Shown: positions 1-8,800, counted from the stretch's first letter. The stretch is 29,260 bases of DNA from Ruminococcaceae bacterium UBA6434 (GCA_002437245.1 DJOQ01000032.1:1-29260); one strand, 5' to 3'. Program-made: numbers and translations. The notes: a model not told the origin generated them from the sequence alone.

Positions 1-1604
1 TCCATACCGCCGTTGTACCAGTCTACCGGCATCCAGTATTTAAGCTTGTCATAGTCGGCAAAGGTCTTGTCGTTGTGCGGGTCAACATATCTCAGGAAGT
101 ACCACGAAGAGCCTGCCCACTGAGGCATGGTGTCCGTCTCGCGCTTTGCGTCGCCGCCGCAGACGGGGCACTTGCAGTTTACAAACGAATCTATCTTGGC
201 AAGCGGACTTTCGCCGTCCTGGCCGGGCTCAAAGTTTTCGACGTTCGGAAGCTTCAGCGGAAGCTCGTCATACGGAACGGGAACCATACCGCACTTCGGG
301 CAGTAGACAATCGGAATAGGCTCGCCCCAATAACGCTGACGGTTAAACGCCCAATCCTTCATCTTATACTGAACTCCGCCCTCGCCGATGCCTTTTTCGG
401 TGAGGTAATCTATCATCTTTTTGATGGAATCCTTTTTATTGTCCATTCCGTTAAGGAAGCCGGAATTTACCATTTCGCCGTCGCCGGTGTAAGCCGCTTT
501 TTCTATGTCTCCGCCCTTTATGACTTCGATTATGTCTATGCCGAATTTCTTGGCGAACTCATAGTCGCGGTCATCGTGAGCCGGTACAGCCATTATGGCG
601 CCCGTGCCGTAACCCATCATAACGTAGTCGGAAATATAAACCGGTATTTCCTTGCCGTTTACGGGGTTTATCGCGGTGAGACCGTCTATCTTGACGCCCG
701 TCTTATCCTTGACGAGCTGAGTGCGCTCAAACTCCGTCTTTTTGCTGCATTCGGTGCGGTAATCGGCTATCTCGTCCATATTGCGGATTTTGTCTTGATA
801 CTTGTCGATTATCGGGTGCTCGGGCGCAATTACCATAAATGTAACGCCGAAAAGCGTGTCGGGACGGGTTGTGTATATTCTGAGCTTTTCGGGGATATCT
901 TTGAGCGAGAAATTGACAAACGCGCCGCGGCTCTTGCCTATCCAATGCTCCTGCTGAGCCTTGATGTTGGGAAGATAATCGACGTGCTTGAGACCCTCCA
1001 AAAGCTTATCGGCATACTCGGTGATGCGCAAATACCAAACATCCTTGGACTTCTGTACGACTTCGCTGTGGCAGATATCGCACTTGCCGCCCTGAGAATC
1101 CTCATTTGACAAAACAACCTTGCAGGAGGGGCAATAGTTTACGAGAGTTTTGTCGCGGAACGCGAGACCCTTTTCAAACATCTTGAGGAATATCCACTGG
1201 GTCCACTTGTAGTAGCCCTCTTCGGTTGTGTCTATAACTCTTGTCCAGTCAAACGAAAATCCCACGCGTTTTAACTGATTTGTAAACTTTTTTATATTCA
1301 TATCGGTAACCTTGCGCGGATGTATACCAGTTTTAATGGCATAGTTTTCCGTCGGCAGACCGTATGCGTCAAAGCCTATCGGGAAAAGAACGTTGTAGCC
1401 CTGAAGTCTTCTCTTGCGAGATACCACTTCAAGACCCGAATACGCCTTGATGTGACCTACGTGCATACCTGCTCCGCTCGGATAGGGAAATTCCACAAGC
1501 CCGTAAAACTTCGGCTTTTCGGAATTGTCAACGGCGTGAAAAACGCCCTCTTCTTCCCATTTATCCTGCCACTTTTTTTCGATATGTTTGAAATCGTAAT
1601 CCAT
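1..1604 (-). CDS. leuS: Leucyl-tRNA synthetase, N-terminal part (truncated by window edge)
   Basis: Class I aminoacyl-tRNA synthetase that charges tRNA-Leu with leucine in the cytoplasm. About 534 residues are visible from the start codon; the C-terminal catalytic remainder, KMSKS loop and anticodon-binding domain lie beyond position 1. The HIGH signature is PYPSGAGMHVGH at about residues 40-51. A four-cysteine zinc module (CPSC...CDIC) is encoded near 1060-1130. The CP1 editing domain shows TTRPDTLFG near 840-890. A second cysteine pair (CPKCG) is encoded near 290-300. The visible end reads YWMPVDWYNGGM, just before the usual HLLY segment. The ATG at 1602-1604 follows a GGGTGAG-type ribosome binding site. 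It is the last visible gene of the long minus-strand block, 65 bases after rsfS. No T-box leader is seen in that short gap. Confidence 0.97.
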   Translation of the reverse strand, partial: MDYDFKHIEKKWQDKWEEEGVFHAVDNSEKPKFYGLVEFPYPSGAGMHVGHIKAYSGLEVVSRKRRLQGYNVLFPIGFDAYGLPTENYAIKTGIHPRKVTDMNIKKFTNQLKRVGFSFDWTRVIDTTEEGYYKWTQWIFLKMFEKGLAFRDKTLVNYCPSCKVVLSNEDSQGGKCDICHSEVVQKSKDVWYLRITEYADKLLEGLKHVDYLPNIKAQQEHWIGKSRGAFVNFSLKDIPEKLRIYTTRPDTLFGVTFMVIAPEHPIIDKYQDKIRNMDEIADYRTECSKKTEFERTQLVKDKTGVKIDGLTAINPVNGKEIPVYISDYVMMGYGTGAIMAVPAHDDRDYEFAKKFGIDIIEVIKGGDIEKAAYTGDGEMVNSGFLNGMDNKKDSIKKMIDYLTEKGIGEGGVQYKMKDWAFNRQRYWGEPIPIVYCPKCGMVPVPYDELPLKLPNVENFEPGQDGESPLAKIDSFVNCKCPVCGGDAKRETDTMPQWAGSSWYFLRYVDPHNDKTFADYDKLKYWMPVDWYNGGM

Positions 1605-1669
1605 TTAGCTCACCCTTTATATGTGTAGTCGGTTTTTAACTAATGCTATCGGCCGCATTAAAGGCGGTC

Positions 1670-2023
1670 TTATTCGCTGATCCACTCCGAGACATCGACG
1701 ACCTCGGCGTCACTCCACAGCTTTTCGAGATTGAAGTTTTCACGGCTTTCCTTTGTAAATACGTGAACTATAACCGTGCCGTAGTCGAGAAGTATCCAGC
1801 CCGTCGCCTTACCCTCAACGCTCTTTGCGTTTTTGCCCTTTTCGGCGAGCTTATCTTCAAGATCGTCCGAGAGAGCCTTTATATGCGTCGGCGACGTACC
1901 GGTGACTATAACGAAATAGTCGGCTATAACCGTAAGGTCGGTTACCTTGAGAGCCTTTATATCCATACCCTTTTTTCTGTCGAGAGTTTCGACTGTCAAT
2001 TTGAGTAATTCCTCTGTCGTCAT
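1670..2023 (-). CDS. rsfS: Ribosomal silencing factor RsfS
   Basis: RsfS (DUF143/Iojap family) binds ribosomal protein L14 on the 50S subunit and blocks subunit joining when nutrients are scarce. At 117 residues the protein has the normal family size. It shows the typical core: an early LxxxxVTDLTVIADYFVIVTG-like segment (about residues 24-43), an EGKATGWILLDYG segment (about 69-81), and a final F.LEKLWSDAEVVD motif. It starts with ATG, preceded by AAAGGA about 7 bases upstream. Its first bases overlap the stop of yqeK in an ATGA junction, which suggests translational coupling. The order nadD-yqeK-rsfS is conserved in Firmicutes. Confidence 0.95.
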   Translation of the reverse strand: MTTEELLKLTVETLDRKKGMDIKALKVTDLTVIADYFVIVTGTSPTHIKALSDDLEDKLAEKGKNAKSVEGKATGWILLDYGTVIVHVFTKESRENFNLEKLWSDAEVVDVSEWISE

Positions 2024-2607
2024 AACTTTTTCCTTTCGTAAGAAATTGCAATGTCATTATATGCTTTAACGCTGTCCTCATGAATGGGGAAGCCCTTTTT
2101 CACATTTTCGATAACGGTGAACTGAAGTCCCTCAAGCATTGCTTCGTCAAGACTTCGGTATGCCTTTTCACGCATACGCTCAACACCCGGATACTTTCTG
2201 TCCGCCGAGATATAGTCCGCTATGTAGACCACCTTTTCGAGAAGAGTCATATGCTCTCTGCCCGTGGTATGATACCGCACCGCCGAAATTATATCCTCAT
2301 CTTTTACACCGAGATATTTTTTTATGTATATAGCGCCGGATAATTGGTGCCACGTCTTTGTGCTGCTTTTCTCCGTAGGCGTTAGGATTATACCATCTTC
2401 GGTGATTATTTTCAACTGCTCCTGTTTCGGGGTGTCTTTCATAATATCATGCAAAAGCCCCGCGGTGAACGCCTTTTCCCTGTCGGCTTTGTAAATCCCG
2501 GCAAGACGATACGCCTCATAAGCAACATTCAGCGAATGGTAAAAACGCGCCTTTGTAAGATGTTTTTTTATTTCATAAAAGAATTCTTTATTTCTTTCCG
2601 TATCCAT
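2020..2607 (-). CDS. yqeK: YqeK-type HD-domain hydrolase (Ap4A phosphohydrolase family)
   Basis: A 195-residue HD-superfamily metal-dependent phosphohydrolase. The YqeK family includes symmetrical diadenosine tetraphosphate (Ap4A) hydrolases. Metal-ligand motifs are visible: an early His in YHSLNVAYEA (about residue 24), the HD pair in GLLHDIMKDT (about 53-54), and the later RYHTTGREHMTLLEKVVYIADYIS-type region carrying His and Asp ligands. The gene overlaps the 3' end of nadD by 20 bases and the start of rsfS by 4 bases, so it lies inside a tightly packed cluster. A GAGGA ribosome binding site lies just upstream of the ATG. The Ap4A substrate is inferred from the family; the fold assignment is direct. 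Confidence 0.93.
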   Translation of the reverse strand: MDTERNKEFFYEIKKHLTKARFYHSLNVAYEAYRLAGIYKADREKAFTAGLLHDIMKDTPKQEQLKIITEDGIILTPTEKSSTKTWHQLSGAIYIKKYLGVKDEDIISAVRYHTTGREHMTLLEKVVYIADYISADRKYPGVERMREKAYRSLDEAMLEGLQFTVIENVKKGFPIHEDSVKAYNDIAISYERKKL

Positions 2608-3214
2608 ATAGTCCTCTTTCCTTTATGAATTCATATGCCTCTTTTGTCAGGACGTCGGAAACATCTTCGCCTTTAGATATTTTTTGTCTGATTTCTGTAG
2701 ACGAAATTTCGAGCGGACTGCTCGGAGAAATTATAATACCGTTCGCCTCATTTGACGGCATATATATGTGCAGGGTCGAAAAAGCATATGAGCGGAGCGC
2801 CCTTACGGTGTCCTCGTCCTCGCGCGACAAAACGCACAGAGTACACTTTTTCATTATTTCACGGTATTTATACCACTTGTGAAACGATAAAAACATATCG
2901 GAGCCTATTATCAAAAACAACTGCGCGTCCTTGTATTTGCTCAAAATCTCATTCACCGTGAATATCATATAGCTGTCTGAGGCACGGTCTATCTCCATAG
3001 TGCTGACCTCGTAATTTTTGCCCGTAAATGTACGTCGGCAAAGCTCTGCCCTGTCGGAATCAAGCGCCAGATCCTCACATATTTTGTGCACCGGGCGCTT
3101 GTCGGGAATTACGAGCACCTTGTCGAATTTCAAGGTATCGGCAAAGGTCTCGATTAAACGCAGATGCCCTTTGTGCGGCGGATTGAACGTGCCGCCGAAA
3201 ATCCCTATTCTCAT
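2588..3214 (-). CDS. nadD: Nicotinate-nucleotide adenylyltransferase NadD
   Basis: NadD transfers AMP from ATP to nicotinate mononucleotide to give deamido-NAD, the penultimate step of NAD synthesis. The nucleotidyltransferase signature GIFGGTFNPPHKGHL is at residues 4-18, with the (H/T)xGH element. The second signature, SSTEIRQKI, is near the C-terminus (about residues 171-179). Length (208 residues) is normal for the family. The start ATG overlaps the stop of yhbY by one base (TAATG), and the 3' end overlaps yqeK by 20 bases. The ribosome binding site is weak, so coupling to yhbY translation is likely. Confidence 0.96.
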   Translation of the reverse strand: MRIGIFGGTFNPPHKGHLRLIETFADTLKFDKVLVIPDKRPVHKICEDLALDSDRAELCRRTFTGKNYEVSTMEIDRASDSYMIFTVNEILSKYKDAQLFLIIGSDMFLSFHKWYKYREIMKKCTLCVLSREDEDTVRALRSYAFSTLHIYMPSNEANGIIISPSSPLEISSTEIRQKISKGEDVSDVLTKEAYEFIKERGLYGYGKK

Positions 3215-3507
3215 TACTTCTTCTTTTTGTTTTCGTGGAGCTTTTTGCTGTAACGGTAAAATATCATGCTTCCGCCTATAACAGCCACAACCTCGCTGCC
3301 CGTTGCCGCGGCTATCTGCTCGGCTGCCTCGCGCGGAGTCAGCGGAGACGTGTCGCGGAGCACTTTGACCTTTATAAGCTCTCTTGCGGTCAGCGCGTCG
3401 TCGACCTGTTTTATCAGCGCGTCGGACATACCGCCCTTGCCGAACTGAAACAGCGGTTCCAAACCGTTTGCCTGAGCCCTTTTTTCGGCTCTCTCTTTAC
3501 TTGTCAT
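3214..3507 (-). CDS. yhbY: YhbY-family CRM-domain RNA-binding protein
   Basis: A 97-residue single CRM (chloroplast RNA splicing and ribosome maturation) domain protein. YhbY homologues associate with pre-50S particles and help ribosome assembly. The characteristic opening MTSKERAEKRAQANGLEP is followed by the GxxG loop FGKGG (about residues 22-26), an LIKVKVL strand, and the closing TGSEVVAVIGG segment. The tail is very lysine-rich. It sits 22 bases after rdgB and overlaps nadD by one base. The yhbY-nadD-yqeK-rsfS order is a standard Firmicute cluster, usually preceded by obgE, which is not here; ftsY-rdgB takes that place. Confidence 0.94.
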   Translation of the reverse strand: MTSKERAEKRAQANGLEPLFQFGKGGMSDALIKQVDDALTARELIKVKVLRDTSPLTPREAAEQIAAATGSEVVAVIGGSMIFYRYSKKLHENKKKK

Positions 3508-3529
3508 ATTCTTTCACAATGCCTTTCGG

Positions 3530-4120
3530 TTATTTTAAATATTCGGGGAGCTCTTTTGCGAGCTTGCGCAGAGCGTTGCCTCTGTGGCTCACGGCGTCCT
3601 TCTCTTCGGGGGAAAATTCCGCAAACGAGCGGTCGCCCACATAAAACAGAGGGTCATATCCAAAGCCGCCCTCGCCGCGCTTTTCATAGCCTATTACGCC
3701 GTGACATTCGCCGCGGACGGTAAAATGCCTGCCGTCCGGAAAAACACAGCACACCGCCGAAACAAAGGACGCAGTGCGTTTTTCGGGCGGAACGCCCTTG
3801 AGCTTTTCAAGAAGTTTTCGGTTGTTTTTATCGTCATTGCCGTGCTCGCCGGCATATCTCGCCGAATATACGCCCGGTTCGCCGCCGAGCGCGTCCACGG
3901 ACAGTCCCGAATCATCGGCAATACAGGGCATACCGCTCTCTCGGCAGCCCGAATCGGCTTTTAAAAATGCGTTTTCTTCAAATGTGGTACCTGTTTCTTC
4001 AACATCGGTAAGAACTATACCCGCCTCATCGGCTGTCAGTACGTTAACTCCGAGCGGCGAGAGTATTCTCTGAAGCTCGGCGCGTTTTTTCATATTATGA
4101 GTGGCGATTAAAAAATCCAA
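3530..4120 (-). CDS. rdgB: XTP/dITP pyrophosphatase (RdgB/HAM1 family), TTG start
   Basis: House-cleaning nucleotide pyrophosphatase that hydrolyses non-canonical purine triphosphates (XTP, dITP) to monophosphates, protecting DNA and RNA. With the start chosen here the protein has 196 residues and begins MDFLIATHNMKKRAEL, matching the family opening (T-H-N-x-x-K). Other motifs are TFEENAFLKA, CIADDSGLSVDALGGEPGVYSARYAG, GEGGFGYDPLF and SHRGNAL. A longer in-frame ATG at 4162 exists. The TTG at 4118-4120 is preferred because AAGGAG lies 10 bases upstream and because residues before it (KPKSPKRKRRKS-type) are not family sequence. The first 26 bases overlap the end of ftsY. Confidence 0.93.
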   Translation of the reverse strand: MDFLIATHNMKKRAELQRILSPLGVNVLTADEAGIVLTDVEETGTTFEENAFLKADSGCRESGMPCIADDSGLSVDALGGEPGVYSARYAGEHGNDDKNNRKLLEKLKGVPPEKRTASFVSAVCCVFPDGRHFTVRGECHGVIGYEKRGEGGFGYDPLFYVGDRSFAEFSPEEKDAVSHRGNALRKLAKELPEYLK

Positions 4121-5321
4121 AGCGCTTTTTCTCCTTTTTCTTTTTGGGCTTTTCGGCTTCATCCTCGCCGTCGGGCAAAGGCTCTTCCTTTAAATCTTCC
4201 TCACTCTGTTCCAATCCAGGAACTCCGCTTTCATCCTCTGCAGCTGCGTCTGCTTTGACTTCGACTTCTTCTTTTTTATCTTCGTCTTTGCCGCCCTGTT
4301 CATCCTTATCAGTATGTCCGTCCTGTTGTGGTCCAGTAGCTTGAATGTCTTGCCCGTCAGGCGCCACATCGTCTTGCGAAATTCCATCTTTTTCGTCCTC
4401 CTCGTTGTAATCTATTTTTTCAAACAGACCGTCGGCAAAAGCCCTGGGGTTAAACGGCTGTAAATCGTCAATCTGCTCGCCGACGCCTATGAATTTAACA
4501 GGGATTCCGAGCTCGTTTTTTATAGTGAGAACAACCCCGCCGCGAGCCGTACCGTCAAGCTTTGTCAAAACTATGCCGGTTATTTCGGCGGCATTCATAA
4601 ATTCGCGTGCCTGATTTACGGCGTTCTGACCCGTTGTGGCGTCAAGCACCAAAAGCACCTCGCGGTCCGAATACGGGAGCTCGCGGTCTATAATGCGATA
4701 CATTTTGGCAAGCTCATCCATAAGATTCTTTTTATTGTGAAGCCTTCCCGCGGTATCTATTATAACTATGTCGCAGTCCCTTGCCTTTGCGGCGTTTATC
4801 GTGTCAAACACAACAGCCGCCGGGTCCGCACCCTCAGTGTGCTTTACTATATCAACACCGGCTCTGTCCGCCCATATCTGAAGCTGGTCAATTGCCGCGG
4901 CACGAAATGTGTCCGCCGCTCCCAAAATGACCTTTTTGCCCTCGGCCTTATACATCGCCGCCAATTTGCCTATGGTTGTAGTCTTGCCGACGCCGTTTAC
5001 GCCTATTACAAATATAATTGAGGGTATGGTGATAAGCCCCATATCTTCGCCGCCGTAAAGCTTTTCGGCAACTATCTCCTTGATTTCGTCCTTGACCTTA
5101 GCCGGATTTTTGATTTTTTTCTCCGGAACACGTTTGCGAAGCTCCTCGATTATTTCAACCGAGGTCTGCACTCCGACATCGTGCATAACAAGCAACTCTT
5201 CAAGCTCGGTGTAGAGATCGTCGTTTATCTCGCCGACGCTGTCAAGCAAATCGTCTATGGCTCCCGCCATTTTGTTTCGCGTCTTTGTAAGACCGAAGTT
5301 TATTTTGCTGAAAATTCCCAT
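4095..5321 (-). CDS. ftsY: Signal recognition particle receptor FtsY with unusual C-terminal acidic tail
   Basis: SRP receptor GTPase that docks Ffh-ribosome complexes at the membrane. The 408-residue protein carries the N helical bundle (about residues 1-90) and the SRP-type G domain: G1 GVNGVGKT (107-114), DTAGR (189-193), TKLDG (253-257) and the closing segment IGVGEQIDDLQPFNPRAF. The NG domain ends at about residue 303, where FtsY proteins normally stop. Here a further ~105 residues follow: a low-complexity Asp/Glu-rich stretch and then a basic-aromatic end, KPKKKKEKKRFGFFNRHS. The acidic A domain and the basic plus Phe-Phe membrane-targeting segment are usually at the N-terminus. The gene follows smc, as in other Firmicutes, but across a 462-base gap with repeats. 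AAGGA lies 8 bases before the ATG. Confidence 0.95.
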   Translation of the reverse strand: MGIFSKINFGLTKTRNKMAGAIDDLLDSVGEINDDLYTELEELLVMHDVGVQTSVEIIEELRKRVPEKKIKNPAKVKDEIKEIVAEKLYGGEDMGLITIPSIIFVIGVNGVGKTTTIGKLAAMYKAEGKKVILGAADTFRAAAIDQLQIWADRAGVDIVKHTEGADPAAVVFDTINAAKARDCDIVIIDTAGRLHNKKNLMDELAKMYRIIDRELPYSDREVLLVLDATTGQNAVNQAREFMNAAEITGIVLTKLDGTARGGVVLTIKNELGIPVKFIGVGEQIDDLQPFNPRAFADGLFEKIDYNEEDEKDGISQDDVAPDGQDIQATGPQQDGHTDKDEQGGKDEDKKEEVEVKADAAAEDESGVPGLEQSEEDLKEEPLPDGEDEAEKPKKKKEKKRFGFFNRHS

Positions 5322-5783
5322 CTGTATTTTCCTTTCGGATAAGAAATTTTTTATTTAAAATCAAGTGAATTAAACGGATTCTCTGTTTCCTCCGCGATTA
5401 TTTTACCGCAAAACAGTCCAAAATAACCTATAGTTAATTTTTGTCTATTTGCCGTTTGCGAAATCGAAGAGCTTAGCAAACTCAATCCGAAATATACCGC
5501 GTTAAAGATTTAAAGAATGTTTTATTTAAATTATAATTACATATCAAACCCGTTTAGCGTAGATTTAGTGCAAGGTGGTTTTTGTGAACCCCGACGCGTA
5601 TGTATATACGCGAGTTTGAGTGAACAAAAGCCGCATTGTGCGCAAGATTTACGTCGTAATTTATTTGAATTATATATCAAACCCGTTTAGCGTAAAGATT
5701 TGGTGCAAGACGGGTTTTCCGAGCCCCGACGCGTACTGCGGTACGCGAGTTCGGGTGAGGGAAATTCGTATGGTGCCGAAGAT
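5322..5783. other. 462-base non-coding gap between smc and ftsY
   Basis: This gap is AT-rich near ftsY and contains no convincing gene on either strand. An open frame on plus crosses the repeat and enters the smc antisense strand; it is judged spurious. The right half holds a 133-bp tandem structured repeat (separate entry). A small hairpin, GTTTGC...GCAAAC, lies at about 5453-5480. A weak minus-strand promoter candidate for ftsY lies at 5420-5447. In most Firmicutes smc and ftsY are much closer, so the gap is probably due to insertion and duplication of the repeat. Confidence 0.6.
5420..5447 (-). promoter_or_regulatory. Weak candidate promoter for ftsY operon
   Basis: On the minus strand TAGACA (5442-5447, 5 of 6 to the -35 consensus) is followed after 16 bases by TATTTT (5420-5425, 4 of 6 to the -10 consensus). 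It lies about 100 bases before the ftsY start and downstream of the tandem repeat, so it could restart transcription there. The match is modest and may be chance in AT-rich DNA. Confidence 0.25.
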
Positions 5784-5801
5784 TTACGCTAAACCGAGTT
5801 T
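5505..5801. repeat. Tandem 133-bp structured repeat (two units plus a left remnant)
   Basis: Two imperfect units start with ATCAAACCCGTTTAGCGTA at 5543 and 5676, a 133-base period. Each is preceded by TTATTTRAATTATA and each ends in AAGATTTA (5644-5651 and 5779-5786). An extra AAGATTTA plus AT-rich linker at 5505-5534 looks like the end of an older third unit. Unit 2 folds well: outer arms GTTTAGCGTAAA (5685-5696) and TTTACGCTAAAC (5783-5794) are perfectly complementary, and an inner hairpin has CGCGTAC, loop TGCG, GTACGCG, extended by CCCGA/TCGGG. In unit 1 the inner hairpin is CGCGTAT, loop GTAT, ATACGCG, so the loop-closing pair changed from C-G to T-A and pairing is kept. No transposase is present. 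It resembles a small palindromic interspersed element; its family is unknown. Confidence 0.8.
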
Positions 5802-8800
5802 CTTCGCCATTTCGGCTGTCTTTAACTCAAGTAATTTGGATACACCCTTTTCCTGCATGGTAACACCGTACAGGACGTCGGCTTCTTCCATGGTGCCGCG
5901 ACGGTGGGTAATTAAGATGAACTGGGTGTTTTTGGTCATACGGCGGACATACTGAGCATAACGCGAAACATTGACGTCGTCAAGAGCCGCCTCAACCTCG
6001 TCGAAAATACAGAACGGCGCGGGGGTTACTTTCAGTATCGCAAAAAGAAGCGCTATGGCGGAAAGTCCTTTTTCACCGCCGGAGAGCAGGTTGATGTTCT
6101 GAACATTTTTGCCCGGCGGCTGAACCTTGATTTCAATGTCGCTGCCGAGCACGTCGCGTTCATCCTCAAGGCGAAGCTCCGCCTTGCCGCCGCCGAACAG
6201 CTCGATAAAGGTCTGCCCGAAGCAGGCGTTTATGCGGTTGAATTGGTCGCGGAACTGCTCTGCCATTTTACCGGTCAAATCATCTATCATCTTATTAAGC
6301 TCTGCGCGTGAGGTTTCGACATCGTTTATCTGCCCCGATAAAAATTCGTAACGCTCTGATACCTCTTTATATTCCTCTATTGCGGAGACGTTTACGGAGC
6401 CGAGAGCGCGGATTTGCGATTTAAGCTCGGCGAGACGTTTTGCCGCAAGAGAGTAATCGTCAATTTCTATTTCGAGAGCCGCAGCCTCGCGACGGGTGAG
6501 CTGATACTCGTCGTAAAGCTTGCTCGTCAGATTGTCATATTCGTTGCGCATTGCTATTTTGCGCTCTTCAAGGCGCGCTATGTCGCCGCTGAGGCGCTCG
6601 CGCTCCTCGGATTTTGCGCGCTCGTGGAGCCTTAAGTCATTCGCCTGCTTTTCAAGCTCGTCACGCTGTGAAATCAGCTCGTTTATCTGATTTTGTGCGT
6701 CGCCGTGGCTCGCTTTAAGTGCCTTTGCGTCATTTGAAAGGTGCTCTGTAAGAGCCTTCAGTTCATTGTTTTTTTCTTCGATTTCACGTATTTCGCCGTC
6801 AAGCTCCGAAAGACGGTCAAGGTGACCGGTTTTACGATTTTTAAGTCTTGTCACCTCGTCCGTGTTCGCTTCGACATCTTTTTGGAGCGCAACTATGCGA
6901 AGTCTTATTTCAGCCGCCTTGGAGGCTGTCTCCTCGCGGTCTTTTTGCAGAGTTTGGCTGTCACCGGTTATGCTTTCAAGCTCTTTTTCCTTGTTTTCCA
7001 GCGTTTCTTTAAGCTCGCCGATTTGCGAACGAGCCGCCTCGGCACCCGAATTTACCGACTCTATTCTCTTTTCGAGGGTCTCCTTTTCCTCCAAAAGCTC
7101 TTTAACGCCCGAAGAAACGGACGAGAGCTTGTCGTTTGCGAGTTTCAATTCACCCTCGCGGCGGATTTCTTCTTCCTTGGCTCTTAAAAGGTCGCCCTCG
7201 GCGCCCTCAAGTTCTGCCTTTGCGGCAGAGGCGTCCTCCGACAAAAGCTTGTAGTCGGAGAGCATTCCGTTAAGCTCGTTTTGCATGGAAACAAGGGAGT
7301 TTTTAAGACGGTCTATCTCGTTGCCTCGGCTGAGTATGCCCGCGTTTTGAACGCGCGAGCCACCCGTCATGGAACCGCCGGCGTTTATAACCTGACCGTC
7401 AAGCGTGACTATGCGAAAGCGATACGAATATTTTTTTGCGATGGCTACGGCGGAGTCGATATCCTCGGCAACTGCCGTGCGACCCAAAAGCCAGCGGATT
7501 ATCTCGGAATATTTGTTGTCATACGATACAAGGTCGGATGCGATACTTACAAACCCGTATTGGTCGTCGAGCCCCTGCTCGGAGAGAACTCTGCCCTTAA
7601 TTGCGGTTATCGGCAAAAATGTGGCTCTGCCTGCGCGGCGTTCTTTTAAGAAGCCCATAGCGCGCTTTGCGTCGGTCTCGTTATCCACTACAATATGCTG
7701 TACAGCCGCTCCGAGAGCCGTCTCGATAGCAGCCGAATATTTTTCTTTGACCGTTATAAGCTGAGAAACGGGACCGTGTATACCCCTGAGCGCACCGCGA
7801 CCCGACTCCTTCATAACCGCCTTTACCGCGCCGAAGTAGCCCTCCATATTTTTTTCGAGATCCTCAAGAATACGGACTCTGTCCTGCCCCTTGTGGAGTT
7901 CACGCTGTTTTTCATCTATGGCAAGCTTTACGCTGTCTGCCTTTTTGCCGCGGTTTTCAAATCGCAGGGTGTAGCCGTCTATCGCGTTTTTGACGGAAAC
8001 AATCTCGTCACGAGTCTCCTTGAGAGCCGTTTCCGCATCGTTTTTGCGTTTTAAGAGCGCCTCGTAATCGTCCTTGCGAGAGCCCATTGAGCCGTCGATT
8101 GCCGAAATTCTCGACCTTATCTCTTCGACGGACGAATTTGCGGTCTCCGCCGTAACTCTGCAATCGGCAAGCTTTACCGAAAGCGCCGATATTTCACCCG
8201 AAAGAGCCGCCGCTTTGTCGGAAAATTCGGTACTGCTGAGACGATATGTCTCCTCCTGCTTCGAGAGCTCGTCCATCTGCGCCGTTAAAGCGGCAATCTG
8301 CTCCTCCGCCTTTTTTATGCGCTCCAGAGCCTCGGAAACGGCGGCGTCAATGTTTTGCTCCGTCTCGTTTTCCGACGCCTTGTCGCGGTTTATACGCTCT
8401 ATCGTCTCGTTGTTATGTAAAATCGAATTTTCGGCTACCTTTATCTGCGAGTCGATATCCGAAAGCTTTTCTTCAAAGCCCGAAGCCGAATTTCTGATTT
8501 CTTCCAATTTAATGTTTATGTCTCTTGTGCCGTCCGCCGCCTTGTCTATCATCTCGCCGATTTTTGAAAGCTCGTCCTGAGCCTCTTTGTGCGACGCCTC
8601 GGCAATTTCTATTTTATGCTCCTGATCGCGCATTTTTTCGCCGGTTTTGTCTATCGTGTTGAGCCATATGCCTATTTCGAGATTTTTCCGCTCACCGGCA
8701 AGCACTATGAATTTTTGAGCTTTTTCGCTCTGCGCCTTTAAAGGGCCTACTCTGCTCTCAAGCTCCGAGAGAATGTCGCGAAGTCTTACGAGATTTTCCT

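Noticed and set aside
75..1109. Long plus-strand open frame (344 residues)
   Set aside because: It is antisense to leuS, whose minus-strand translation shows all LeuRS motifs; the plus-strand product has no recognisable domain.
1605..1669. Possible T-box riboswitch upstream of leuS
   Set aside because: Only 65 bases separate rsfS from leuS and there is no room for, or trace of, the T-box sequence and specifier hairpin.
5543..5801. CRISPR-like array
   Set aside because: Only two units of 133 bp with internal palindromes and no short repeat-spacer pattern; no cas gene is present.
5620..5955. Plus-strand open frame crossing the tandem repeat
   Set aside because: It spans repeat DNA and then the antisense of the smc 3' end, has no ribosome binding site that stands out, and shows no family features.
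8074..8580. Plus-strand serine-rich open frames antisense to smc (also 6862-7254 and 7405-7764)
   Set aside because: These are shadows caused by the codon bias of the SMC coiled coil on minus; the Ser/Phe-rich composition is typical of antisense reading of Glu/Lys-rich genes.
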